Shown here: one piece after another, positions 18,412-28,913 of the stretch
How the letters are laid out: each line of letters begins with the position of its first letter
Numbering within the stretch: the stretch's first letter is position 1
Origin: Spirosoma telluris
GTDB lineage: Bacteria; Bacteroidota; Bacteroidia; Cytophagales; Spirosomataceae
Direction: 5' to 3'
Length of the DNA stretch: 64,000 nucleotides
Assembly (NCBI GenBank): GCA_003259005.1
Contig: QLII01000001.1
Span: 7,059,001-7,123,000 of the forward strand
Notes under the pieces: model-generated
Databases searched by the model: none
Seen by the model: the letters and a program-made list of their open reading frames with translations, nothing else
What the model was told of the DNA's origin: nothing
Program-made: the position numbers and the translations under genes

Positions 18412-18842
18412 TTACAAACCAGCGGGAACTGCTCCTTCAATGAGTGAGCGGAGGGTTGTTTTTTCGTAGACGGATAGATTGGCGTCGCGCACACGGAGCA
18501 TGATGGGGCGGATAGCGCAGGTTTCCTCATCGTCGCAATCATCGCAGCGAACGTAAAAGTTGAGGGACACGCAAGGTGTAGGCGCAATGGGGCCGTCGAT
18601 TACCCGGATTATCTGCGCCAGACTGATACGTTCAGGCTCAAGCCTCAGGCTATAGCCACCCCTTTTCCTTTCTGACTTTGCAGAAGCCCGTGATTTCGTA
18701 GTTCGAGCAGGATACTTTCCAGGAATTTTTTTGGGATATTCTCCTGGGCCGAGATAGTGGCAATTAACTGGGGACCATTCCCAAATTCTTCGGCTAATAC
18801 TTTCAATGCCTTAATGGCGTATTTGGCTTTTTTTGAAATCAT
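18412..18842 (-). CDS. Rrf2-family transcriptional regulator (frameshifted in this sequence)
   Basis: The start MISKKAKYAIKALKVLAEEFG and IPKKFLESILLELRNHGLLQSQKGKGGGYSL are the Rrf2 winged-helix domain and wing. The frame slips at the C run 18659-18662; one more base continues it as LAQIIRVIDGPIAPTPCVSL and ends IEGAVPAGL at 18412, 143 residues in all. Four Cys residues cluster in CVSLNFYVRCDDCDDEETC. Their spacing differs from IscR's three-Cys iron-sulfur site, so cofactor binding is possible but unproven. It is likely a redox or sulfur-related regulator; its targets are not evident. Confidence 0.85.
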
Positions 18843-19357
18843 TGTTTCGAGTGATGGCGGTTTGTGTCGCTTAATTTCAGTGTAAAACTAAAGTACAAAT
18901 TGAACAAATGCTATTCTGTAGGAATAGTAGTCTAATAACTGTATATCTCGATAGACTAGTGGGTAAATAGTTGTTTATCAGATTTTTGTAAAAATACTTG
19001 CAAAAAGAAAAATACCTATTCACCTTTGCCTATGAACTTACAAGATTAATAAAAAGAGGCCTGTTGGTAGGTGAAAAGGTTAGGAAATCAGTTAATCAAT
19101 CGAGCGTAGATCCCGACTCCAGCTTTTGTAAAAACAGGACGTTGGTACGCTCAATGGGTTGTAGTTACTGATACCTCCTGGCGTTTGTACGCACTAGTCA
19201 GGTTATAAGTGTTCTTAGCGTTTCCAGGCTAAATTTTAGTAGGTAAACGCTATTTGTGTAATTTATATTCTACCTAATATATAGACTTTATGTAATAAAT
19301 TCGAGCCTTACTTATTTATTTCCCTTCATCTTTTAACTAACTAATTTCCAACGCGCC
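18843..19357. other. AT-rich intergenic region
   Basis: About 515 bases without a supported gene, between the divergent Rrf2 and ACT-like genes. The sequence is A/T-rich, with no convincing open frame. A CACCTTTG box at about 19020-19027 is one base off the Bacteroidota -7 consensus, but no clear -33 partner was found. I see nothing else definite. Confidence 0.4.
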
Positions 19358-19600
19358 ATGAACCTAGCCAGTCTTACGATCAATTGGCACCAGATAAGCT
19401 ACCGAGTTTCTGGATTCGACCGGTTGAATCTTGTGAGTGATATTGCCAATGCTATTCCGCAGGATGATGCCTGTCAGATTGCCAGGCTGGATTTTGAAGC
19501 CGATGGCGTGCAGGCTCGTGGATGGCTCATTATTCGGGTACGGCAGCAACAGGGATTTACTACGATACAGGATCGGCTTCGGGCCGTCCGGGTGTCGTAA
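19358..19600 (+). CDS. Small ACT-domain-like protein
   Basis: An 80-residue protein whose whole length resembles the C-terminal ACT domain of RelA/SpoT-type proteins: IRVSGFDR-type strand (SYRVSGFDRLNLVSDIANAI), a middle strand with IARLDFEADGVQARGWLII and a final helix FTTIQDRLRAV. Such domains bind amino acids or similar ligands and usually sit in larger enzymes. Here it is alone, 200 bases upstream of an unrelated oxidoreductase. The domain call rests on pattern only; it may be a free regulatory subunit or a remnant of a larger gene. Confidence 0.5.
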   Translation: MNLASLTINWHQISYRVSGFDRLNLVSDIANAIPQDDACQIARLDFEADGVQARGWLIIRVRQQQGFTTIQDRLRAVRVS

Positions 19601-19800
19601 GCGTGCAGGCCGACCCGATACATTAATACATCTACAATGTAGTTTGGACATTGATGCTTAGTCGATTTTCGCTCCTGTTTATACGGCGCAGCTAGAACGG
19701 GGTTGGGCCTAGATAAAGCGCATGTTCTGTTTGGGTATCTTTGGCATTGGAACGGCCCCCAACCGGAAATCATGAGCCGTGTCAATCCAAAACTAAATCA

Positions 19801-21270
19801 ATGAACATGCGCGATTACGATGCTGTTGTTGTGGGTTCCGGGCCAAACGGCCTGAGCGCTGCTATTGTGCTGGCACGGGCTGGTTTATCCGTGATCGTAC
19901 TGGAAGCCAGACCCACTATTGGCGGAGGAGCCAGCTCGGCAGAACTAACACTACCTGGTTTCGTGCATGATATTGGCTCGGCCATTCATCCGCTGGCGGC
20001 TGGCTCTCCCTTATTTCAGAGTTTACCCTTAGCTGAACACGGGCTGGAGTTTATTTACCCACCCATCTCTGCCGCGCACCCGTTCGATGGTGGCCGGGCG
20101 GCTACGCTCATTGGATCGGTGGAAGAAACGGCCCGCACGCTGGGTGTCGATGAAGTGGCTTACCGTACCCTGTTCGAGCCCGTTGTTCGGCACTGGCCTA
20201 CGATGGCTGCCGATATACTGGGACCATTACGTTTTCCCAAACACCCGCTCGATATGGCGCAGTTTGGTCTGGATGCTCTGCTTCCGTCGACCGTAGTGGC
20301 CAACCGATTTAAAACGACCGAAGCACGGGGCCTTTGGGCAGGTATGGCGGCTCACGCTATTCAACCGCTCACCAACCTGACTACGGCGGCTATTGCGCTG
20401 GTACTGATGACGGCGGGTCACCTACGCGGTTGGCCAATGCCAAAAGGTGGCTCACAATCCATTGCCAACGCACTGGCATCCTATTTTAAGTCGTTAGGGG
20501 GCGAAATTGAGGTTGACCGACCTGTTCGCTCTCTTCATGATCTGCCGAAAGCGCGGGTGGCCTTATTCGATCTTACACCAAAGCAACTGTTGTCCATTGT
20601 TGGTGACCGGTTTTCGAGTGGATTAGGGAACTGGATTTACCGGAGGCAACTGGAGCATTATCGCTACGGCCCCGGCATTTTCAAGATCGACTGGGCGCTG
20701 GATGGCCCCATTCCGTTTACAAACCCTGACTGCCGACGGGCTGGAACCGTTCACCTCGGTGGTACACTCGAAGAAATTGTTGAAGCCGAACAGCGAACCT
20801 TTGACGGTCAGCACCCCGACCGGCCGTATGTGCTACTGGCTCAACAAAGCCTCTTCGATCCCACCCGCGCCCCGGCGGGCAAGCATACTGCCTGGGCGTA
20901 TTGCCACGTACCCAACGGTTCGACAATAGACTGTACCGATCGAATTGAAAAGCAGGTTGAACGATTTGCACCGGGTTTTCGTGATCGGATTCTGGCTCGC
21001 CACACGATGAATACCGCCCAGGTTGAAGCCTGGAATCCAAATTACGTTGGTGGCGACATTAACGGGGGGATTATCGACATTGGTCAGTTATATACCCGTC
21101 CGACCCTTGGGTTAACTCCCTATCAAACATCGGAGCCGGGCATTTTCATTTGTTCTTCAGCGACGCCACCGGGCGGTGGTGTTCACGGGATGTGTGGGTA
21201 TCATGCCGCTCGTGTTGCGCTGCGGGAAGGCTTTGGAAAATCCGTGCCGGTAGAATTGACCCATGGCTGA
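19801..21270 (+). CDS. Phytoene-desaturase-like FAD-dependent oxidoreductase
   Basis: A 489-residue flavoprotein from the start MNMRDYDAVVVGSGPNGLSA, where the Rossmann GxGxxG motif begins at about residue 11; an in-frame ATG at 19741 would add an unneeded 20 residues. VIVLEARPTIGGGASSAELT completes the FAD-binding fold, and the C-terminus carries GIFICSSATPPGGGVHGMCGYHAA, the second FAD contact typical of the CrtI/amine-oxidase superfamily. Members include carotenoid desaturases and isomerases and pyridine nucleotide-disulfide family relatives. No carotenoid genes are adjacent, so the substrate is unknown. Confidence 0.88.
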   Translation: MNMRDYDAVVVGSGPNGLSAAIVLARAGLSVIVLEARPTIGGGASSAELTLPGFVHDIGSAIHPLAAGSPLFQSLPLAEHGLEFIYPPISAAHPFDGGRAATLIGSVEETARTLGVDEVAYRTLFEPVVRHWPTMAADILGPLRFPKHPLDMAQFGLDALLPSTVVANRFKTTEARGLWAGMAAHAIQPLTNLTTAAIALVLMTAGHLRGWPMPKGGSQSIANALASYFKSLGGEIEVDRPVRSLHDLPKARVALFDLTPKQLLSIVGDRFSSGLGNWIYRRQLEHYRYGPGIFKIDWALDGPIPFTNPDCRRAGTVHLGGTLEEIVEAEQRTFDGQHPDRPYVLLAQQSLFDPTRAPAGKHTAWAYCHVPNGSTIDCTDRIEKQVERFAPGFRDRILARHTMNTAQVEAWNPNYVGGDINGGIIDIGQLYTRPTLGLTPYQTSEPGIFICSSATPPGGGVHGMCGYHAARVALREGFGKSVPVELTHG

Positions 21271-21321
21271 TTGTTCGTAGAGCGCAACCAGATCAGCCAA
21301 TGTTTATAAAGGCTAATTAAC

Positions 21322-21373
21322 AATACTGTTTTGTAGTATGTGTTTCTGGAAACACATACTACAAAACAGTATT
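21322..21373. terminator. Perfect 24-bp hairpin after the oxidoreductase gene
   Basis: Arms 21322-21345 and 21350-21373 are exact complements with a CTGG loop, beginning AATACTGTTTTGTAG. It lies 52 bases after the stop codon. A weaker pair, ACAGGATT and AATCCTGT, follows at about 21375-21419. The rest of the 369-base gap up to 21640 shows no gene. Confidence 0.8.
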
Positions 21374-21639
21374 ACAGGATTTTAGTCAATTAAAATTCTG
21401 TTAAGTCTGTAATCCTGTGATAAAATAAACTTGTTCTACGCTTAATTGTCGGCTCGGCCTATAGAATACGGCTAAATATGTCGACATTACATGGTCAATT
21501 CAGGATGACCACCCCGCGTTAACGCATCACCAATCCATCACAGCGTAGTACTGCTGCTTAATTTGCTCATCGTACCCACTTTACTAGATAGGTATGGACA
21601 TGTCCATACCCACTCTTTACTTACCTATGAACAATACCT

Positions 21640-22062
21640 ATGGATCGACTTCAACTCTTGCTGGCCGATGACGACGAAGATGATTGTCTCTTTTTTAAAG
21701 AAGCGCTGGGTGAGTTGACCTTGGCCTCTCAGCTTACAACCGTTTATAACGGAGAGCAACTTATGCAACTGCTTGCAAAAACGACAGAAAAACTTCCCGA
21801 CGTCCTTTTCCTCGACCTCAACATGCCCCGTAAAAGCGGCTACGAATGTTTATCAGAAATTAAGAGCGACCCAAAACTTAAGCAACTTCCTGTAATTATA
21901 CTTTCTACCTCGTTTGAACAAGCTGAAGTCGATCGGCTTTGTGCTAATGGAGCGCAGTTATGCATCCGTAAACCGGCCGAATATTCACAACTCAAAGGAC
22001 TTATTCAGCAGGCTCTTACGCTACTAACACAAGATTCACAACCAACCACACACACCGAATGA
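21640..22062 (+). CDS. Response regulator, receiver domain only
   Basis: A 140-residue single-domain receiver. Acidic pocket residues are in LLLADDDEDDC, the phosphorylated Asp is in DVLFLDLNMPRKSGYE at about residue 57, the conserved Ser is in VIILSTS, and the Lys is in CIRKPAEY. There is no output domain, so it probably passes phosphate or binds a partner, as in Rcp1-like regulators. It overlaps the start of the hybrid kinase gene by four bases (ATGA), which suggests the two form one signalling unit. Confidence 0.92.
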   Translation: MDRLQLLLADDDEDDCLFFKEALGELTLASQLTTVYNGEQLMQLLAKTTEKLPDVLFLDLNMPRKSGYECLSEIKSDPKLKQLPVIILSTSFEQAEVDRLCANGAQLCIRKPAEYSQLKGLIQQALTLLTQDSQPTTHTE

Positions 22063-25000
22063 AATCCATCGACGCAATTCCCTCCACTAACTTATTTCCA
22101 GTCGTGGGGATTGGTGCGTCGGCAGGCGGATTGGATGCGTTTAAAAAATTACTCAAAGCCATTCCCGAACACTCAGGCATGGCCTATGTGTTGGTCCAGC
22201 ATTTAGTGCCTACGCACGAAAGTCTGCTACCCGAGCTTCTACAAAAGGTAACCCCTATTCCTGTATTGGAAATAACGGATGCCATTAAAGTACAGCCCGA
22301 CCATATTTATATTTTACCCAGCAATAAAATGCTGGTAGCCACTGATGGAATATTAAAGCTGAGCCCGCGTCCGACTAGCAAAAAAGAGCTGAATCTGCCT
22401 ATTGATCTCTTTTTTAAGTCGTTGGCCGAAGTGCATCGGGACTAGGCTATCGGTGTAATTTTATCGGGAACGGGTCGTGATGGGACCCTGGGACTCGAAG
22501 CGATTAAAGCAAATGGAGGCATCACCTTTGCCCAGGATGCCGATTCGGCAGCGTATGATAGTATGCCTCAACGTGCTGTGGAGGCTGGGGTAGTTGACTT
22601 TATCCTGCCGCCCCAGGAAATACCCCAAAAACTAGTCGAAATAACCCGTGGTATCGATAGGAAAGGGGGCTACCCGCAAACTAGTTCAGAACAGGATCAG
22701 GCGATTTTTTCGCAGCTACTTTCCGTGTTACATGCCCGTAAGGGAACGGACTTTACGTATTACAAACAAACCACTATTCAACGGCGAATACGGCGCCGGA
22801 TGGCGATTCATAAGATTAAGGCACCAGCCGACTATTTGACCTATTTACGCCAGGATAAACTCGAACAGGATGCTTTATACCAGGACCTGTTAATTTCGGT
22901 AACCACTTTTTTTCGGGATACAAATACCTTCGAGACTTTATGTGACACAGTTTTTCCGCTTATTATAAAAAACAAGCCAGCAGAGGAACTCATAAGGGTA
23001 TGGATAGCAGGCTGTAGTACGGGCCAGGAAGCCTTTTCAATGGCTATTTGTTTTAGCGAATTGCTAGGCGATAGCCAGCAGCGCGTACAGCTATTTGCTA
23101 CAGACTTAAGCGAACCCGCCATTGCCAAAGCACGTGCCGGAATGTATACCGCAAATGAAGTTAAAGGGGTGCCCTCCCAACGTCTGCAGCAGTCTTTACC
23201 AAAATAAAGGGCAATTATCAGGTTAATAAACCGGTGCGGGATATGTGCGTGTTTGCCCACCAAAATTTCCTGAAAGATCCGCCCTTTGGCAAAATGGATT
23301 TTGTTAGTTGTCGTAATGTGCTGATTTACATGGATGCTTACCTCCAGAAAAAGGCACTCACGACCTTTCACTACGCTTTGAATCCAACGGGATTTTTGCT
23401 GCTGGGTAAGTCGGAAACAATTAGCAGTGTAACGGACCTATTTGCTGTTGCGGAGAAAACCGAAAAAGTATTTTCCCGAAAAAATGTACCTGCCCGGTTT
23501 ATGCCGATAGCCAGCCAGCGAAGCGAACAGAACATGGGCCTCCCTCATGCCAAAACCAGCCCCGATATTATGCATGCCGATTATAAAAAAATTGCCGACG
23601 ATCTTATTCTCAGTCAATATACACCGGCTGGAGTGATCGTTAATGAGGGGCTGGATATTGTGGATTTTCGGGGTATTACCACTCCTTATCTGGAGCAGGG
23701 GCCAGGAAAGCCCAGCCATAACGTATTGCTGATGGCTAAGCCTGGGCTGGGCTTTGAACTGCGTAATCTGTTGCACAAATCAAAAAAAACAAAATCCCCG
23801 ATTCGTAAAGAAAATATACCAATCCAGCTTAATGGCCACCTAAGCGCTGTTGCTATCGAAGTCATCCCCTTACCTAACACGATTGATGCCTATTATCTAA
23901 TCCTCTTTCATACGGCTAACTCACAGGTTCTGAAATCAGGCACTATAGTCAATAAACGAGGAACGCATCTGGCTGACGAAAAGGACCAACTCATATACCA
24001 ATTAGAGCGGGAACTTGCGCAGGTACGCGAAGACATGCGGAACATTACGCAAGACCAGGAAGCTATTAACGAAGAATTGCAAAGTGCCAACGAAGAGCTC
24101 CTGAGTGGCAATGAAGAACTGCAAAGCCTGAACGAAGAATTAGAAACCAGTAAGGAAGAACAACAAAGTGCCAATGAAGCGTTAACGATGGTCAATCAAG
24201 AAATAATTGCCTTGAATGAACAGGTAACTACTACCCGGGATTATGCCGAAGCCATTATTGCCAACATGCGCGAGCCGCTGCTGGTGCTCGACAAAAGCCT
24301 GCGGATTAAAACGGCAAATAATGCATTCTATAAAACGTTTCGAGTCAATGAAAGCGAAACAGAAAATGTGTTAGTGTATGATATTGGTAACAAACAATGG
24401 GATATTCCGGAATTGCGGACTTTATTGGAGAATATCCTGCCCGAAAAATCAACGTTTACTGATTTTGAAATAACGCATACATTTACCGCAATTGGGAAGC
24501 GGTCCATGCTGTTGAATGCCCGTGAGATTATCACCCAAAATAGTTTAGAAAAATTAATCCTGCTCTCAATTGAAGATAGTACGGTAGAAATAAACCTGAG
24601 AAATCAGGAAAGGCTGGTTCAGAAACAACTCCAGTTTATTGCTGATGCCATGCCGGAGAAAGTTTGGACTGCCGATGTAGCTGGAAACGCAAATTACTTT
24701 AATCAATGCTGGCTCACCTACACCGGACTTACATTCGATGACTTAAAAGATTGGGGCTGGGAACGCATCATTCATCCGGACGATCGGGTGGAAACTCAAA
24801 AAAGCTGGCAGCATTCTGTTTATACGGGTACTGATTTTGAACTGCAACACCGCTTCCTGAATGCAGACGGTGCCTATAAATGGCATTTCAGCCGCAGTAT
24901 AGCTCAAAAAGATGAACAGGGCGTGATTCGCATGTGGATTGGTACCAATACTGAAATTCATGAGCAGAAAACCCAGCATGACGTTCTGGAAAAAGCGGTT

Positions 25001-25783
25001 GTCAGCCGAACATTTGAGTTGCAGGAAGCCAATGAAACATTGGGGGAACGAAACGAAGAACTTCAGCATATGAATAAAGAACTGGAAGCCTTTGCTTACG
25101 TATCGAGCCACGATTTACAGGAACCCCTGCGTAAAATACAAACCTTTGCCGGTCGGATACTGGAGGAGGAAAATCAACACTTAACCGATAACGGAAAGAG
25201 TTATTTACAGCGCCTGCAATTGGCCGCTGCCCGGATGCAGCAACTCATCCAGGATTTGCTGGCCTTCTCCAGAGTAAATACCGCCGAACGAAACGTTGAA
25301 CTAACCGACCTGAGTGCACTGGTTGGTGACGTACTCAGTGAAATCGAAGAAGCCATTGCCGACAAACAGGCTATCATAGACGTTTCTGAACTCGGCACCG
25401 CTTCCGTTAGTGTGTTTCAGTTTCGGCAGCTCATGCACAACCTGATTGGTAACGCACTTAAATTCTCCAACCCGGCTATATCGCCCCATATCCGGATAAA
25501 GAGTCAACTCGTCAAAGGAAGCGAGTTGCCGTATACGACTCTTTTACCTGAAAAAACCTATTGCCACATCACCATCACCGATAACGGTATTGGCTTTGAT
25601 GCCCAATACCGTGACCGAATCTTTGACGTATTTCAGCGACTGCATAGTCAGGAACAGTATAATGGTACGGGCATCGGTCTGGCGATCGCGAAAAAAATTG
25701 TCGAGAATCACAACGGTATTATTATGGCAACCAGTGAACTAAACAAAGGGGCTCAGTTTGACATCTATATTCCGGTTATCTAG
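22059..25783 (+). CDS. CheB-CheR-PAS-histidine kinase hybrid (nonsense codon and one frameshift in this sequence)
   Basis: A 1241-residue multidomain signalling protein when repaired. Order: CheB methylesterase-like domain (residues about 15-190; VVGIGASAGGLDAF with Ser, LVQHLVPTHES with His, GTGRDGTLG with Asp); CheR methyltransferase (about 210-460; TTFFRDTNTFETL, WIAGCSTGQEAFS, FVSCRNVLIYM); a coiled coil of repeated ELQSANEEL units (about 660-730); two PAS domains; HisKA with SSHDLQEPLRKIQ; and HATPase with ITDNGIGFD and GTGIGLAIAKKI. TAG at 22443 interrupts the CheB domain where CAG (Gln) is expected. A T is missing near 23193. Likely senses a stimulus and phosphorylates the preceding receiver. 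Confidence 0.88.
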
Positions 25784-25796
25784 GTATAATAGGATA

Positions 25797-25863
25797 CAGA
25801 TTTTTATGATTGATGTGATTAAAATAAGATACTAAAAATTATCATATCAATCATGAAAATCTG
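25797..25863 (+). terminator. Hairpin after the hybrid kinase gene
   Basis: Arms 25797-25819 and 25841-25863 pair over 23 bases with two mismatches. It starts 13 bases after the kinase stop codon and resembles the purQ hairpin in its CAGATTTTTATGATT core. The remainder of the gap to 26188 carries only the promoter described next. Confidence 0.65.
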
Positions 25864-26097
25864 CGTTCTAGCGCCTTTCACTTATTCGGCCTCTGCACGG
25901 AGGTTGATATATCGAGTCTTCGCTTACACGCGGGCTCGTTTCATCCAGCTTTATCGAGGGCAATTTGGGGTTAGTTCTGGCGAATCACTACGACAGTTAG
26001 AAAATGAACCCATTGACTTGCTGCGTTTATAGTGCTTGGTGTATCGGTAAATGCTGCGCCAGAATAGGTTAAATTACTGAGTAATTCTTCTTTCTTT

Positions 26098-26124
26098 TTG
26101 AGCGGTATTTTCTAGATAAATTTG
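26098..26124 (+). promoter_or_regulatory. Bacteroidota-type promoter of the sorbosone-dehydrogenase/cytochrome gene
   Basis: TTG at 26098-26100 and TAAATTTG at 26117-26124 match the -33 and -7 (TAnnTTTG) elements of primary-sigma promoters in this phylum, with a 16-base spacer. The spacing is slightly short. The expected start lies about 55 bases before the ATG at 26188. Confidence 0.45.
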
Positions 26125-26187
26125 CATCGTTACGGCAAGCGGTCTAGTTTCGCGAACTCTCAAAAAAACGTCTAACAAGTAGGAGTA

Positions 26188-28817
26188 ATGCTTCGATTTT
26201 CATTGAGTCTGGTTTATGTTGTTCTGGCCCTGATTGGCTTTGTTGAAAAATTAGGCGGTGCAGAATCCCGGCCTACCCGTCGGCTCAAGTCGATAGCCGA
26301 TGGGCCTGCTGATATTCGGATGACTACCTTTGCCGGGCCAGATCTGACGCCAAGCCCTGCCTGTCTGGCGGTCGCGCCAACCGGTGAGGTCTTTGTAGGG
26401 GTTGATATGATTGGATCGCTCGGAAAAGAACCCGGCAAAGGCTACATCATTAAACTCGTCGACCGCGATAATGATGGGAAAGTAGATCAGCATACCAAAT
26501 TTGCCATGGTCGATAACCCGCGCGGGATCATTGCCCTGCGGGACCAGGTTTTTGTCCTGCACACGACCTTCTCGAAAGAAACCGGGAAAGCCAGCAACAT
26601 GGATCTCGTTGTGTTTGAGGACGCTAACCAGGATGGTGTTGCCGACGGACCTTCGAAGCCACTCGTTCAGAATTTAAGCAATCCCAACTTCCTGCAGAGT
26701 CGGGGGACCGACCACGCGACGAATGGTATTCGGATGGGGATTGACGGCTGGATCTATATTGCCGTTGGCGATTTTGGCTTTCATGATGCCATCGACCGTA
26801 GCGGAAAGAAACTGACGATGTTAGGCGGAGGCATTGTTCGGGTTCGGCCCGATGGAACCGAAATGGAGATCTACTCGCATGGGATGCGCAACATTTACGA
26901 TGTCGCGATAGATCCCTATATGAATATTTTCACGCGGGACAACACCAATGACGGAGGGGGATGGAACATTCGGTTCAGTCATCAGATTCAGTCGGGTGAG
27001 TATGGTTATCCCGTTTTGTTTAAGCACTTTACCGACGAAATTATTCCGGCTTTGGTCGATGTGGGTGGTGGCTCTGGTACGGGATCATTGTTCATGGACG
27101 ATGCCACCTGGCCGGAGAAGTATAACCATGTGCCCATGATGGCTGACTGGGGACGGAGCCAGTTGTATATTCACCGCGTTACAGCTGATGGGCCGAGTTA
27201 TACGCAAAAAGAAGAGGAGTTTATCAAGCTGCCTCAGATCACCGATGTGGATGTAGATGCGTCGGGTCGGATGTACCTGGCAGCATGGGATGGCGCTGGT
27301 TATTCGGGTAGCCCAGCTAAGGGGTTTGTCATGCGGGCCGTTCCTGCTGAGTGGACCTATAAAGCGTTTCCTTCGCTGAAAAAAGCATCTATAAATGAAT
27401 TGAGTGGCTACCTGAAATCGGGTAGTGCGGTGGCGCGGTTGTATGCCCAACAGGAGTTGCTAACTCGTCCTGCCGATAAAGTTGCCAAAGCCACCTGGAA
27501 ACTAACTGATGACAAGCGCTTGCCGCTTTATATCCGCATCGCCAGCATGTATACCTATGCGCAGGCAGCGGGGGAAGCGGGAACGGGAAATTTAGTGAAA
27601 CTGACGGCTGAACCTGAATTTAGAGAATATGCATTGCGCGCCCTAAGCGACCGCAAGCCCTATCTGAAATCGGTGCCGATTGACCCGTTCATGCAAGCAC
27701 TTAAAGACCCATCTGAACGGGTTCGGCTGGCGGCCATGATTGGTCTGGGACGACTAGGCAAGCTAGAAGCAGCACCTGCCTTATTGCAGGTTGCCGTTCC
27801 TGCGTCGTTTGTCGAACCAGCGAAAGGTACAGAAGGGCCTCATGCCACGCCCAATGCAGCTCTCGTTCCAGCACATATCGCGGTACGAACATTAGTAAAC
27901 CTGCATGCGGTAGATGCCTGTCTGGGGGCTGTTGGAACCCCAAATTCGACCCTCGCACTCTGGGCATTGCGTTACATGCACGACCCCAAAGCCGTTGATG
28001 GGTTGATCAATGCCTATCAACGAACCACTAATGAAGCCTTAAAAAAACAAATTCTGGTTACGTTAGCACGCCTGTACAAAAAAGAAGCCGACTATGATGG
28101 CTCCTGGTGGTGGGGTACCCGGCCGATACTCATGGCCCCTATTACAAGGGAGTTGTGTGGGCTTCGTCGCCAGCGATCGAAAAGTTGCTGAAGGCAGAGT
28201 GGAGTAAAGCCGATGCCAACGGAAAGCCGTTCTTCATTGATCTGAATAGCCGACTCCGGATGGACATCCCTGAATTTGGGGTTGAAGAAGTTGTGGCGAC
28301 CAAAGAGGAACCCAAAGTCGATCTGGAGAAGATCCGAAACCAGAAAGGACAAATTGGTAAATCATCCATCGAAGACATCATGCTGGCAATGGCCAAACTT
28401 CCCGGCGATCCGCTAAAAGGGAAAGCGTTGTTTACCCAACAGGGTTGTATTGCCTGTCACAGTATAACGAAAGGCGAAACCATGAAGGGGCCGTTTATGG
28501 GACAGATTGGGTCAATCATGAACCGGGAACAGATTGCTGAGTCAATTCTAAAACCCAATGCGTCGATCTCTCAGGGATTTGCTACGGTATCCATTACGGC
28601 CAAAGGTAATAAGAGCTACACGGGCTTCATTACCGAAGAATCGGCCAGTCGGGTCGTTTTGCGCACCATCACGGGCGAAGTGTTCACCATCAAAGCGAGT
28701 GACATTCTAACCCGTAAGGAAATGGAAACGTCGATGATGCCCGATGGCCTGGCGAATGCCTTGTCTTACGAAGAATTTGCGTCGCTCATTACGTTTCTGT
28801 CTCAGCAGAAAAAATAG
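26188..28817 (+). CDS. Sorbosone-dehydrogenase-like/cytochrome c secreted protein (frameshifted in this sequence)
   Basis: An 876-residue exported protein. After a hydrophobic start (LRFSLSLVYVVLALIGF) comes a PQQ-type beta-propeller of the L-sorbosone/glucose dehydrogenase group (residues about 40-400; LIKLVDRDNDGKVDQHTKF, HGMRNIYDVAIDP, FTRDNTNDGGGWN). A HEAT-like region follows (about 420-620), then a c-type cytochrome with heme motif GCIACHSI near residue 755. The frame slips at 28123-28124; one more C rejoins the parts. This architecture is common in Planctomycetota and Bacteroidota and is thought to oxidise sugars or alcohols in the periplasm. The substrate is not known. Confidence 0.85.
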
Positions 28818-28851
28818 CTCTGTTTTTAGTTAAATGAAGTGGTTTATTAAT

Positions 28852-28913
28852 GATGCCAGGAATGTATCTGACTTTATTATTAGGGTAGTAAAATCAGATA
28901 CATTCCTGGCATC
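28852..28913. terminator. Bidirectional hairpin overlapping the end of the ECF sigma gene
   Basis: Arms 28852-28871 and 28894-28913 are perfect 20-base complements (start GATGCCAGGAATGTATCTGA). It lies between convergent genes. Its right arm is also the last six codons and stop of the minus-strand sigma factor, so the same bases code for LRCQECI and form the stem. Confidence 0.8.
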
